Origin: Oryzomicrobium sp.
GTDB lineage: Bacteria > Pseudomonadota > Gammaproteobacteria > Burkholderiales > Rhodocyclaceae
Length of the DNA stretch: 64,000 nucleotides
Assembly (NCBI RefSeq): GCF_021287045.1
Contig: NZ_JAJTBG010000008.1
Coordinates: forward strand, 124,001-188,000
Direction: 5' to 3'
Part shown: positions 46,883 to 55,812 of the stretch, piece after piece
Numbering within the stretch: the stretch's first letter is position 1
Layout of the letters: each line of letters starts with the position of its first letter
The notes under the pieces: generated by a model
The model's input: the letters and a program-made list of their open reading frames with translations, nothing else
What the model was told of the DNA's origin: nothing
The model's database searches: none
Program-made: the position numbers and the translations under genes

Positions 46883-47629
46883 ATGATCACCTTCGCCAAC
46901 GTCACCAAGCGCTACCCCACCGGCTTCGAAGCCCTGCGCGACGTCAGCCTGGACATCCAGGCCGGTGAGTTCGTTTTCGTCACCGGCCACTCCGGCGCCG
47001 GCAAGACCACCCTGGTCAAGTTGATGGCCGCCATCGAGCGGCCCACCAGCGGCGGCATCATCGTCAACGGCCAGAACCTCTCGGCCCTGCGCGCCTCCGC
47101 CCTGCCCTTCCTGCGGCGCAACTTCGGCCTGGTCTTCCAGGACCAGAAGCTGCTGTTCGACCGCCCGGTGCTGGCCAACGTGCTGCTGCCCCTGGAAATC
47201 GCCGGCACCCCGCCCCGGGAGGCGAAGAAGCGCGCCCTGGCGGCGCTGGACAAGGTGGGCCTGCTCGACCGGGAGAAGGCCCTGCCGATCGCCCTGTCCG
47301 GCGGCGAACAGCAGCGCCTGGCCATCGCCCGGGCGGTGGTCAACCGCCCCGCCATCCTGCTCGCCGACGAGCCCACCGCCAACCTGGACGCGGCCTCCGC
47401 CGGCCAGATCCTGTCCATCTTCAACAGCTTCAACCAGGTCGGCGTCACCGTCATCCTGGCCACCCACGACCTGCAATGGGTGGACAAGCTCCGACCCCGG
47501 GTGCTGTGGCTGGCCAAGGGCAAGCTGCACGAAGGCCTGCCCGCCCAGTCCCCCGTCGAACTGGCACCCCTGAACGCGCTCGCCGTCCCCGGCGCCTCCG
47601 ACACCCTGATCGAGGAGGCCACCCGATGA
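46883..47629 (+). CDS. ftsE: Cell division ATP-binding protein FtsE
   Basis: 248 residues. Walker A GHSGAGKTTL, the signature LSGGEQQRLAIARAV and Walker B AILLADEPTANLD are all present. It is about 25 residues longer than E. coli FtsE because of a C-terminal tail. With FtsX it forms the ABC complex that activates cell-wall hydrolases at the septum. It starts 20 bp after ftsY. Confidence 0.96.
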   Translation: MITFANVTKRYPTGFEALRDVSLDIQAGEFVFVTGHSGAGKTTLVKLMAAIERPTSGGIIVNGQNLSALRASALPFLRRNFGLVFQDQKLLFDRPVLANVLLPLEIAGTPPREAKKRALAALDKVGLLDREKALPIALSGGEQQRLAIARAVVNRPAILLADEPTANLDAASAGQILSIFNSFNQVGVTVILATHDLQWVDKLRPRVLWLAKGKLHEGLPAQSPVELAPLNALAVPGASDTLIEEATR

Positions 47630-48519
47630 GCCTCGCCCACCATCAGCAGGCCCTCGCCACCGCCCTGGAGCGCCTGCGCGACGCCCCCTTCAACGCCCTG
47701 CTGTCGCTCCTGGTCATCGGCATCGCCCTGGCCCTGCCCGCCGCCGGCTGGGTCGCCCTGGACAACGTGCGCCTGGCCGCCAGCGGCCTGGCAGAGGCCC
47801 CCGAGGTCAGCCTGTTCCTCGACCCTGGCGCCGGCCGCGACGAGGTCAAGGCCATTGAGCAGAAGCTGCGCGACGCTGGCGCCCCCTACCGTTTCGTCGC
47901 CAAGGACGCCGCCCTGGAACGGCTGAAAGCCCGGGAAGGGCTGGCCGATCTGGTGGCCAACCTGCCGAAGAACCCCCTGCCCGACGCCTTCGTCGCCGAC
48001 ATGGCGGGGCGCGACGCCGCCGCCGTGGAAGCCTTCGTCAAGAGCGCCGGCGAGTGGCCCCGGGTCGCCCACGTCCAGTTCGATTCGGCCTGGATGCGCC
48101 GCCTCGATGCCTTCCTGCGCCTGGGGCGCCTGGCCGTTGTGCTGCTCGCCGGGGTGTTCGGCGTCGGCCTGGTGGCCGCCACCTTCAACACCATCCGCCT
48201 GCAGATGCTGGCCCGGGCCCAGGAGATCGAGGTGGCCCGGCTGATCGGCGCCACCCCGGGCTTCGTCTCCCGGCCCTACGCCTACTACGGCGCCCTGCAA
48301 GGCATCCTTGGCGGGCTGCTCGCCGCGGCCCTGGTGGCCCTGGCCTTCTTCTTCCTGTCCGGGCCGGTGGGGGAACTGACCCGCCTCTACGGCAGCAGCT
48401 TCCGCCTGCGCGGCCCGAGCTTGGCCGAAGTGGGCGCCCTGTGCGCCGCCGGCGCCCTGCTCGGCTGGCTCGGCGCCCGCCTGTCGGTGGCCCTCTACCT
48501 GCGCCAGCAGCCCCAGTAG
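47626..48519 (+). CDS. ftsX: Cell division protein FtsX
   Basis: 297 residues from ATG 47626, overlapping ftsE by 4 bp (ATGA). It has an N-terminal helix, a periplasmic loop (about 55-165) and three C-terminal membrane helices with the signature ARAQEIEVARLIGATPGFVSRPYAYYG. Its role with FtsE in controlling peptidoglycan hydrolases is established for the family. Confidence 0.94.
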   Translation: MSLAHHQQALATALERLRDAPFNALLSLLVIGIALALPAAGWVALDNVRLAASGLAEAPEVSLFLDPGAGRDEVKAIEQKLRDAGAPYRFVAKDAALERLKAREGLADLVANLPKNPLPDAFVADMAGRDAAAVEAFVKSAGEWPRVAHVQFDSAWMRRLDAFLRLGRLAVVLLAGVFGVGLVAATFNTIRLQMLARAQEIEVARLIGATPGFVSRPYAYYGALQGILGGLLAAALVALAFFFLSGPVGELTRLYGSSFRLRGPSLAEVGALCAAGALLGWLGARLSVALYLRQQPQ

Positions 48520-48668
48520 GATTACGGCCACCGCCCCCGGAAACAGCCGCTGGGCGAGCGGGTCAGAGCAATAGCACCGCAGCGGGACGATACGCCCTCC
48601 AGGCCGACCGTCCCGTCGCCGCAATTCCGCTCCACCGCCGCCACCCTTTTGCGAGCCTGCCCACGGAC

Positions 48669-50957
48669 ATGCCCCGTCTCTTCGCTCCCGCTCCCCTGCC
48701 CCGCCCCCGCCTCGCGGCCCAGGCGGGCCTGTGGACGGCGGTGGCCGTCTTCCTCGGTGCCGCCCTCTCCCGCCTGTTGTCGTTTTCCGGCAACACCTTT
48801 TCCGACCTCAGCTTCTCCCTGTTCTGGCCTCCGGCCGGCATCGGCTTCGCCCTGGTCTGGCGCTACGGCCTGCCCGGGCTGTGGCCCCTGGCCCTGGGGC
48901 TGGGGGCCTGGAGCCTGCTCTCCTACCACCAGGAGCCTCTGGTGGCGGCCCTGGCCATCGTCGCCTCGTGCACCGGGCCGGCGGTGGGGGCCAGGGTGCT
49001 GCGCCGCCTGCTGCGGGCCCGCCCGACCGCCATGCCGGAACGGCGCAGCGGCGTGCGCGACCTGCTCGCCTTCTACCGCGTCGGGGTCGGTATCGCGGCG
49101 CCCCTGTCGGCCCTGATCGGCACCCTGGGCTTCAAGCTGGGCGGGTTGTTCCCCGCCTCCTCGGCCCTCGACGTGTTTCTCGCCTACTGGCTGGTCGATG
49201 CCATCGGCGGCATCCTGTTCGCCCCCGCCCTGCTCACCCTGTGGCAGGAGAACATCCGCCCCCGGCAGTGGCTGGCGACGCTGGACCGCCCCACCCTGGC
49301 GGCCGCCGCCTCCATCGCCCTGGCCCTGACCCTGCTCGCCTGGAGCGGCGCCAACGACTACGCCACCGCCCTGGCCTACCTGTATTTTCCGGCCATCGCC
49401 GCCTGCGCCATGCGCCGCGAGGCCGCCACCACCGGCCTGACCCTGATCGCCACGGCCATCCTGATCCTGTCGGCCAAGGCGTTCGCCACCATGGACGCCC
49501 AGGCCCTGCGCTTCGCCATCTTCCAGACCGCCCTGGTGCTGCTGGTGGCCGCCGCTTTCGGCCAGATTCTCCAGGCCATCGCCGCCGACCGCCGCGCTGC
49601 CTACCGCAAACTGGCGCGCCAGGCCGAGCTGGACAACGTCACCGACTGCCTCAACGAGCGGGGCTTCCTCACCGCCATGGAGCACAGCCGCCGGGAACGG
49701 GCGCGACGCCGCGACGGCCGGGGCCTGTTCATCCTCGGCGTCGAGAACCTGGAATCCGCCGGCCACCTGGTGGGGCTGGCCACCATCGCCGACTTCGAGC
49801 GCGAACTGGCGGCACGGCTGCGCGCCGAGGACGACCTGAGCGCTGTGGCCCGGCTCCAGCCCGGGGTATTCGCCGCCCTGTTGCCCTTCGGCAGCCCGGC
49901 GGCGGTGGAGGAAGCCTTCCTGCGCGTCGAAGCCGGCTTCCGCCGCGGCCCCCTGCACCTGGCTGGCAACGGCACGGCGCTGCGCCTGCAACCCCTGCGT
50001 GCCGGCCTGTACGTGCCCGCCCAAGCCCAGGAAACCCTCGACGAGATTCTCATCGCCCTGCGCGAAGCCCTGAGCGAGGCAGCCCTCAAGCCTGACCGGC
50101 GGGTGCTGCCGGAGCCGGTGTCGCGCCACCAGGCCGACACCCGCCGCGCCCATGCCCGGCGCATCGAGGCGGTACGCGCCGCATTGGGCGAAGGGCGTAT
50201 CCGCCTGCTCGCCCAGCCCCTGGTCGCCAACCGCCCACTGCCATCGGACGCCCCGCCGCACCACGACTTCGAGGTGCTGGTGCGGGTGCTCGACGAGGGC
50301 GGCAACGTCATCCCCATGCCGGAGGTCATCGCCGCCCTGGCCCAGCGGCCCCTGGCCCTGGAACTGGACCGGGCGGTGATCGAGGCCGCTTTCGCCCATT
50401 TCGCCGCCCACCCGGAACAGCTCGCCCGGGTCGGCAAATGCGCCCTCAACCTGACCGGTGCCAGCCTGTCCGATCCGGACATGCTGCCCTTCATCCGCGA
50501 CCGCCTGCGCGCCCACGGCCTGCCCACGGCGCCCTTCGCCTTCGAGATCACCGAAAGCCAGGCCATTCTCAACGACCAGGCGGCCAGCGACCTGCTCCTC
50601 GGCCTCAAGGCGCTCGGCTGCCGCATCGCCCTGGACGACTTCGGCACCGGCCTGGCCACCTACGACTACCTGAAACGCTTTCCGGTGGATTACGTGAAGA
50701 TCGACGGGGCCTTCGTCAAGGATCTGGAAAGCAGCCCGGTGGACCGGGAGATCGTCGCGTCGATCGTGCGCGTGGCCCACCGGCTGGGGGTCGGCACCGT
50801 GGCCGAATTCGTGCACAACGCGGGAGTGCTGCACTGGGTGACCGACCTGGAGGTGGGCTACAGCCAGGGCTACGCGCTCTCGCCGCCGCGCCCTCTGGCC
50901 GAATTGCTGGCAGGGCCGCCCGTGGGCCTGCCAGCTGTCCCGGTGGCCGGGGCCTGA
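48669..50957 (+). CDS. MASE1 - degenerate GGDEF - EAL domain protein
   Basis: 762 residues. About eight N-terminal membrane helices form a MASE1-like sensor (roughly 1-290, FWPPAGIGFALVWRYG). The GGDEF domain (about 310-455) lacks the GGDEF signature, with RLQPGVF at that place, so it should not make c-di-GMP. The C-terminal EAL domain (about 495-755) reads EVL in place of EAL but keeps EITES, LDDFGTG, YVKIDGAFV and TVAEFV, so phosphodiesterase activity is plausible. It follows ftsX by 149 bp and could be a separate unit. The ligand is unknown. Confidence 0.88.
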   Translation: MPRLFAPAPLPRPRLAAQAGLWTAVAVFLGAALSRLLSFSGNTFSDLSFSLFWPPAGIGFALVWRYGLPGLWPLALGLGAWSLLSYHQEPLVAALAIVASCTGPAVGARVLRRLLRARPTAMPERRSGVRDLLAFYRVGVGIAAPLSALIGTLGFKLGGLFPASSALDVFLAYWLVDAIGGILFAPALLTLWQENIRPRQWLATLDRPTLAAAASIALALTLLAWSGANDYATALAYLYFPAIAACAMRREAATTGLTLIATAILILSAKAFATMDAQALRFAIFQTALVLLVAAAFGQILQAIAADRRAAYRKLARQAELDNVTDCLNERGFLTAMEHSRRERARRRDGRGLFILGVENLESAGHLVGLATIADFERELAARLRAEDDLSAVARLQPGVFAALLPFGSPAAVEEAFLRVEAGFRRGPLHLAGNGTALRLQPLRAGLYVPAQAQETLDEILIALREALSEAALKPDRRVLPEPVSRHQADTRRAHARRIEAVRAALGEGRIRLLAQPLVANRPLPSDAPPHHDFEVLVRVLDEGGNVIPMPEVIAALAQRPLALELDRAVIEAAFAHFAAHPEQLARVGKCALNLTGASLSDPDMLPFIRDRLRAHGLPTAPFAFEITESQAILNDQAASDLLLGLKALGCRIALDDFGTGLATYDYLKRFPVDYVKIDGAFVKDLESSPVDREIVASIVRVAHRLGVGTVAEFVHNAGVLHWVTDLEVGYSQGYALSPPRPLAELLAGPPVGLPAVPVAGA

Positions 50958-50985
50958 GGGCAGCGGGAAGGCCGCGCCTGGCCGA

Positions 50986-52416
50986 TCAGGCCGCCCCGGT
51001 GGCCAGGGGCAGGACCACGCTCGCCGCCAGGCCCTTGCCGCCCAGGCCATCGCCCAGTTCCAGGGCCGCGCCGTGCAACTGGGCGATGCGCGCGACGATG
51101 GACAGCCCCAGGCCGCTTCCCTCGCCGCCGCCGGCATCCTCCGCCAGCCGCACGAAGCGCTCCAGCACCCGGTCGCGCTCGGCCACGGGGATGCCCGGGC
51201 CGTCGTCGGCCACCGTCAGGCGCCAGCCGAACGGCACCTGGTCGACCCGCACCTCCACCCGGCCGCCGGCCGGGGTATAGCGCAGGGCGTTGTCCACCAG
51301 GTTGCGCAGGAGCACCGCCAGCAGGTCGGCCTGGCCCGCCGCCGTGGCCGTCCACGGCGGCAGCACCGCCGCCAGGGTCACGCCGCGGCGCTGGGCCTGG
51401 GCGCCCTGTCCGGCCGCCCCGGCCACTACTTCCCGGGCCAAGGCGGCCAGGTCGGCGCTCTCCGTGGCGAAGGCGTTCCCCGCCTGGCCGGGAGCATGAG
51501 CATCCACCCGGGCCAGGGTGAGCAGTTGCTCCACCAGGTGGGCCAGCCGGTCGGTGCCGCGGATGACGTTGAGCAAGGCGGCCTGGCGGGCCGCCTCGTC
51601 GCTGCCGGAATCGGCGAGGCGCGCCACCTGGGCCTGGATCTTGAGCGCCGCCAGGGGCGTGCGCAGTTCGTGAGCGGCGTCGGCGGTGAAGCGCCGTTCC
51701 CGCTCCAGGGCCGCTTCGACCCGTTGCAGCAGGCCGTTGACCGCCCCCGCCACGGGGACGATCTCCGCCGGCGCCGCCTCGATGCGGACCGGCACCAGGT
51801 GGTCCGGCGAACGCTGGCGCACCTGCTCGGCCAACTGGCGCAGGGGCGTCAGGGCCTGGCGCACGCCCACCAGCAGCAGGCCCACCAACACCGCCCAACT
51901 GGCCAGGTGGGGATAGAGGGCGTTCATGGCCACTTCCCGGGCCATCTTGTCGCGCACTCCGCCCTGCTGGCCCACCACCACCCGCAGCCCGCCCGGCTCG
52001 TTGCCGGACACGTAGAAGCGCCAGGTGCCGTCGCGCCAGGGCAGGGTCACGTAGCCGTCGTCGGCCACCGCCGCCAAGGCCTCCAGAGGCGCCTCGGGGG
52101 CCGTGTCGGAACGGGCCAGCAACTGGTCGCCACGCCCTCCCGTCCCGGGGCGCCAGACCTGGAACACCAGGCGCTTGTGGTAGCGATGAGCAGCCCGGGC
52201 CGCGCCGTCGACGCTGACCACGGCGGTGGCGGGAGCGCCGGTGGTGGTGCCCAGCACATGGGCGATCTCCACCAGTTGGGCGTCCATCAGCTCGGCCGCC
52301 TCCCGGGTGGCCTGGCGGTAGCCGAGCAGGCCGGTGAGGCCGTCCACTCCGGTGACGCAGACCAGCACGATCAGGATCAGCCGGCCATGGAGCGAGGACA
52401 GCCAGCGGCGGATCAC
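50986..52416 (-). CDS. QseC/PmrB-type sensor histidine kinase
   Basis: 476 residues from GTG 52416, overlapping the regulator stop by 4 bp. Membrane helices at about 11-33 and 172-188 enclose a periplasmic domain of about 135 residues. HAMP-like linker, then the H-box FTADAAHELRTPL with His249, an N-box region (NLVDNALRY), G boxes DDGPGIP and GSGLGLSIV. It pairs with the upstream regulator and is the last gene of the MFS-regulator-kinase operon. Confidence 0.92.
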   Translation of the reverse strand: MIRRWLSSLHGRLILIVLVCVTGVDGLTGLLGYRQATREAAELMDAQLVEIAHVLGTTTGAPATAVVSVDGAARAAHRYHKRLVFQVWRPGTGGRGDQLLARSDTAPEAPLEALAAVADDGYVTLPWRDGTWRFYVSGNEPGGLRVVVGQQGGVRDKMAREVAMNALYPHLASWAVLVGLLLVGVRQALTPLRQLAEQVRQRSPDHLVPVRIEAAPAEIVPVAGAVNGLLQRVEAALERERRFTADAAHELRTPLAALKIQAQVARLADSGSDEAARQAALLNVIRGTDRLAHLVEQLLTLARVDAHAPGQAGNAFATESADLAALAREVVAGAAGQGAQAQRRGVTLAAVLPPWTATAAGQADLLAVLLRNLVDNALRYTPAGGRVEVRVDQVPFGWRLTVADDGPGIPVAERDRVLERFVRLAEDAGGGEGSGLGLSIVARIAQLHGAALELGDGLGGKGLAASVVLPLATGAA

Positions 52417-53081
52417 GGCTTGTCCACCAGGTAGCCCAGGCCGCGGCGGGTCTGGATGAAGTCGGCGCCGAGCTTCTTGCGCAGGTGGTGGATGTGCACC
52501 TCGATGGCGTTGCTCTCCACCCCCTCGCCCCAACGGTACAGGGCGGCTTCGAGCTGGGGCCGGGACACCACCCGGCCCAGGCTGGCGAGCAGCAGTTCGA
52601 GGATCGCCAGTTCCCGGCCGGACAATTCCACCGGGGCATCGTCCAGGTAGGCCTGGCGGGCCTCCGGGTCGAAGGCGACGCGACCGGCGACGATACGCGG
52701 CACGGCACGGCCGTGGCTGCGCCGGATCAGGGCGCGCAGCCGGGCAGCCAGTTCGTCCAGGTCCACCGGCTTGACCACGTAGTCGTCGGCCCCGGCGGAA
52801 AAGGCCCGCAGCTTGTCCTCCTTGGCGTCCCGGGCGGTGAGCAGCAGCACCGGCACCGCCCCGTTGCGCCCGCCTTCGGCCCGGGCTGCCTCCAGCGCCG
52901 CCACCCCGTCACCGTCGGGCAGGCCCAGGTCGAGGACCAGCACGGCGTAGGCGTCGGTGGCCAGAGCCGCCCGGGCCGCGGCCACGCCGCGCACCCAATC
53001 CACCTGGAAGCCGTAGTGGCCAAGGCCGACGCACAGCCCGTCGCCGAGCAGCAGGTCGTCTTCGACGAGGAGCAGGCGCAT
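52413..53081 (-). CDS. QseB/PmrA-type OmpR-family response regulator
   Basis: 222 residues. The receiver domain has acidic residues D8, D9, phosphoacceptor D51 and the conserved Lys in VVKPVD. The C-terminal winged helix (RELAILELLLASLGRVVSRPQLEAALY, then HIHHLRKKLGADFIQTRRGLGYLV) is typical of the PmrA/QseB group, which binds CTTAA direct repeats. Such a box lies between this operon and the RND operon (54499-54514). It is preceded by the MFS gene with a 32-bp gap. Confidence 0.93.
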   Translation of the reverse strand: MRLLLVEDDLLLGDGLCVGLGHYGFQVDWVRGVAAARAALATDAYAVLVLDLGLPDGDGVAALEAARAEGGRNGAVPVLLLTARDAKEDKLRAFSAGADDYVVKPVDLDELAARLRALIRRSHGRAVPRIVAGRVAFDPEARQAYLDDAPVELSGRELAILELLLASLGRVVSRPQLEAALYRWGEGVESNAIEVHIHHLRKKLGADFIQTRRGLGYLVDKP

Positions 53082-53113
53082 GGCGGTCCCGTGGTCCGAT
53101 GCTTCCGGAAGGG

Positions 53114-54340
53114 TCAGGCCGCTGCCGGCACGGCGCGGCGCGACTCCAGGCTGCGCTCGTCGATGGGCAGGTTGATCAGGGCGGCCATCACCCCCAGGGC
53201 GATGCAGATGCCCCACACGGTGTCGTAAGCGCCTGTGGCATCGAACAGCTTGCCCCCCAGCCAGACGCCGAGGAAGCTGCCGATCTGGTGGGCGAAGAAG
53301 ACGAAGCCGGAGAGCATGCCGAGGAAGCGCACGCCGAACACCTGGGCGACGATGGCGTTGGTGGGCGGCACGGTGGACAGCCAGAGAAAGCCGATCACCG
53401 CGGCGAAGGCATAGACGCTCAGGGGCGTGAGGGGCGCCAGCAGGAACAGGCTGATGGCGATGCTGCGGCAGAAGTAGATGGCGGCGAGCAGGTAGCGCTT
53501 GGGGAAGCGGTTGCCCAGGTGGCCCACGGTATAGGTGCCGAACACGTTGAACAGGCCGATCAGGGCCAGGGCGGTCATGCCCACCGAAGCCGGCAAGCCC
53601 TTGTCGAGCAGGTAGGTGGGCAGGTGTACGCCGATGAACACCACCTGGAAGCCGCAGACGAAGTAGCCGAGCATGAGAAAGATAAAGCTCTTCTCGCGCA
53701 TCGCCTCGCGCAGCGCCTCGCCGGCGGTCTGGCCGTGGGCTGCCGCCCCGGCGGCGACCCCCTTGGTCAGGGAAGCGCCCAGGGGCACGATCAGGAAGGC
53801 GGCGCCAGCGAAGATCAGCAGGGTGCCGAACCAGCCCAGGCCGCCGATCAGCCCGGAGGCCACCGGGATCATCAGGAACTGGCCGAAGGAGCCGGCGGCG
53901 GCGACGATGCCCATGGCCCAGCTGCGCCGGTTGGGGGCGACCAGCTTGCCCATGGCCGAGAACACCACGCTGTAGGTGGTACCGCTCTGGGCCATGCCGA
54001 TCAGCACCCCGGCGGTGGCCGCCAGGCCGGTGCCGCTGGCCGAATAGGCCATGCCCACCAGGCCGAGCACGTAGAACAGGCTGGCCACCCACAGCACCCG
54101 CTTGGCGCCGAAGCGGTCGGCGAGCAGGCCGGCGAAGGGCTGGCTGAACCCCCACATCAGGTTCTGCACGGCGATGGCGAAGGAGAACAGCTCCCGGCTC
54201 CAGCCGTGGGCGCTGGTCATGGGGGCGAGGAACAGGCCGAAGGTGTGGCGGATGCCCATGGACACGCACACGATCAGGGCGGCGAAGAGCAACACCGAGG
54301 CCAGGGTGCGGTCCGCGGCGGAGGTAGAGGGAGAAGTCAT
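53114..54340 (-). CDS. MFS transporter, oxalate/formate-antiporter-like group
   Basis: 408 residues from ATG 54340 with 12 helices. MFS signature LLADRFGAKRVLWVA follows helix 2. The opening HTFGLFLAPMTSAHGWSRELFSFAIAVQNLMWGFSQPFAG is typical of the OFA-like/YjjL-type MFS subgroup. The substrate is unknown. It precedes the two-component genes on the same strand, so it may be co-regulated. An inverted repeat lies 40-60 bp upstream of its start. Confidence 0.85.
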   Translation of the reverse strand: MTSPSTSAADRTLASVLLFAALIVCVSMGIRHTFGLFLAPMTSAHGWSRELFSFAIAVQNLMWGFSQPFAGLLADRFGAKRVLWVASLFYVLGLVGMAYSASGTGLAATAGVLIGMAQSGTTYSVVFSAMGKLVAPNRRSWAMGIVAAAGSFGQFLMIPVASGLIGGLGWFGTLLIFAGAAFLIVPLGASLTKGVAAGAAAHGQTAGEALREAMREKSFIFLMLGYFVCGFQVVFIGVHLPTYLLDKGLPASVGMTALALIGLFNVFGTYTVGHLGNRFPKRYLLAAIYFCRSIAISLFLLAPLTPLSVYAFAAVIGFLWLSTVPPTNAIVAQVFGVRFLGMLSGFVFFAHQIGSFLGVWLGGKLFDATGAYDTVWGICIALGVMAALINLPIDERSLESRRAVPAAA

Positions 54341-54379
54341 GGCGGAATCGGCTGGGGAGGGGAAGGGGCGGAAACCGCC

Positions 54380-54400
54380 CTTATCAGGTTTTTGGATAAG
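54380..54400 (-). promoter_or_regulatory. Inverted repeat CTTATC-N9-GATAAG near the MFS promoter
   Basis: CTTATC (54380-54385) and GATAAG (54395-54400) form a perfect dyad. Just upstream on the minus strand is TACAAT (54402-54407), a good -10 box, though no matching -35 is clear. The dyad would lie at the start of the transcript, as for a repressor operator. Confidence 0.35.
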
Positions 54401-54498
54401 CATTGTAGCGGCGGCCGGGGCGGATGGCATTCCAACGGCAACGCCCCGAGGGCAGGCCAGCGACGTCCGGCCGCCCGCGCCGATGCGGCGGCCCGTGC

Positions 54499-54514
54499 CT
54501 TAAGGGACGCTTAA
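54499..54514. promoter_or_regulatory. CTTAA-N6-CTTAA box, candidate PmrA/QseB-type site
   Basis: CTTAA at 54499-54503 and 54510-54514, starts 11 bp apart, 50 bp upstream of the RND fusion protein start. This matches the direct repeat recognised by PmrA/QseB-type regulators. The regulator of that type encoded next door is the obvious candidate. A weak -10-like TAAGCT lies 10-15 bp downstream. Confidence 0.5.
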
Positions 54515-54563
54515 TCTGGACGGCCTAAGCTGGCGGCCACTCTCCCCTTGCTCCCCGCCAGCC

Positions 54564-55796
54564 ATGCGCCAGCCACTACCCGCCGTCCCGCGCCTTCCCC
54601 TCCTGCCCGCCCCCTGGCGCCGCCGTCTGGCGGCCCTGGCCCTGGCGACCCAGGCAACGTTCCCCCTGGCCGCCCTGGGGGCCGGCGAGCCGCCGGCCCC
54701 GCCCCTGGTGCTCAGCGCCGCCCAGGTCCAGGCCCTGGGTGTGCGCAGCACCCCGGCGACACCGGCCGGCGCCGGTGGCGCCAGCCTGTCGCGCCTGCCG
54801 GCCACGGTGAACGTGCCCCTGGGCCAATTGCGCATGGTGGCCGCCCCCGCCGCCGGCCTGGTGGAATCGGTGAAGGTGGTGCCGGGGCAGCAGGTGCGCA
54901 AGGGCGAGGTGCTGGCCACCTTCGCCAGCCCGGAACTGCTGGCCCTGCAACGGGACGCCAGCATCGCCCGCAGCCAGGCCGAGCTGGCGGCCAGCGCCCG
55001 GCGCCGGGACGAAGCGCTGTACAACGAGGGCATCATCCCCGCCTCCCGCCTGGAGGCCACCCGGGCCAGTGCGGCCCAGGCCGCCGCCCAGGCCGAGGAA
55101 AAGCGGCTGTCCCTGGGAGTGGCCGGCCTGTCGGCGGCGACCAAATCCGGCCCGGGCGCCGCCGCCCTGACCGCCCCCCTCTCCGGCTACGTGCTGGAGC
55201 AGATGGCCACGCCGGGGCAGCGGGTCGATGCCGCCGCCCCCCTCTTCTCCCTGGCCGAAACCAGCGCCCTGGGGCTGGAAATCCAGGTGGCCGCCAGCCT
55301 GGCCGCCCTGTTGCCGGACGGGGCGCCGGTCACCGCCACCCTGGCCGACGGCCGCAGCGTGCGCGGCAAGGTGGTGAGCGTCGGCCGCCAGGTGGGCGCC
55401 GCCCAAACCGTGGCCGTACGCGCCAGCCTGGAGCGTCCCGCGGCGGGCACCGCCGCCCTGCCCCTGCGCCCCGGCCAGGCGGTGGAAGCCGAAATCGGCC
55501 TGGCCGGACTGCCCGCCCTGGCCGGCGCGGTGCGCATCCCCGGCGCGGCCCTGACCTACCGCAGCGGCGCCGCCAGCCCGGGCAAGCAGGCGACGACGGC
55601 CTACGTGTTCGTTGCCGTGCAGGAGGACGCCCGGGAAAGCCGCTTCATGCCTCAGCCGGTGACGGTGCTTGGCCCGGTGCCCGGGGGCTGGCTGGTCAAG
55701 TCCGCCGGCGGCGCCCCCCTGAGCGACAAGAGCCGGGTGGCGACGGCCGGTGTGGCGGCGCTGAAGGCCGCCTGGCTCGGCCAGAACGCGGAATGA
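54564..55796 (+). CDS. RND efflux periplasmic adaptor (CzcB/CusB type)
   Basis: 410 residues. An N-terminal signal-like segment ends AALGAGEP. The adaptor fold follows: a lipoyl-like half (VKVVPGQQVRKGEVLATFASPELLAL), a helical hairpin (about 130-180), the second lipoyl half (TAPLSGYVLEQMATPGQRV) and beta barrel domains. No N-terminal or C-terminal metal-binding His/Met extension is evident. It is the first gene of an RND operon with the pump and outer-membrane genes. Confidence 0.9.
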   Translation: MRQPLPAVPRLPLLPAPWRRRLAALALATQATFPLAALGAGEPPAPPLVLSAAQVQALGVRSTPATPAGAGGASLSRLPATVNVPLGQLRMVAAPAAGLVESVKVVPGQQVRKGEVLATFASPELLALQRDASIARSQAELAASARRRDEALYNEGIIPASRLEATRASAAQAAAQAEEKRLSLGVAGLSAATKSGPGAAALTAPLSGYVLEQMATPGQRVDAAAPLFSLAETSALGLEIQVAASLAALLPDGAPVTATLADGRSVRGKVVSVGRQVGAAQTVAVRASLERPAAGTAALPLRPGQAVEAEIGLAGLPALAGAVRIPGAALTYRSGAASPGKQATTAYVFVAVQEDARESRFMPQPVTVLGPVPGGWLVKSAGGAPLSDKSRVATAGVAALKAAWLGQNAE

Positions 55797-55812
55797 GGCG
55801 GCGGAACCAGCC

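Noticed and set aside
48522-51137. Minus-strand 871-codon open frame antisense to the MASE1-EAL gene
   Set aside because: Same antisense artefact; the plus-strand protein is well supported by its EAL motifs.
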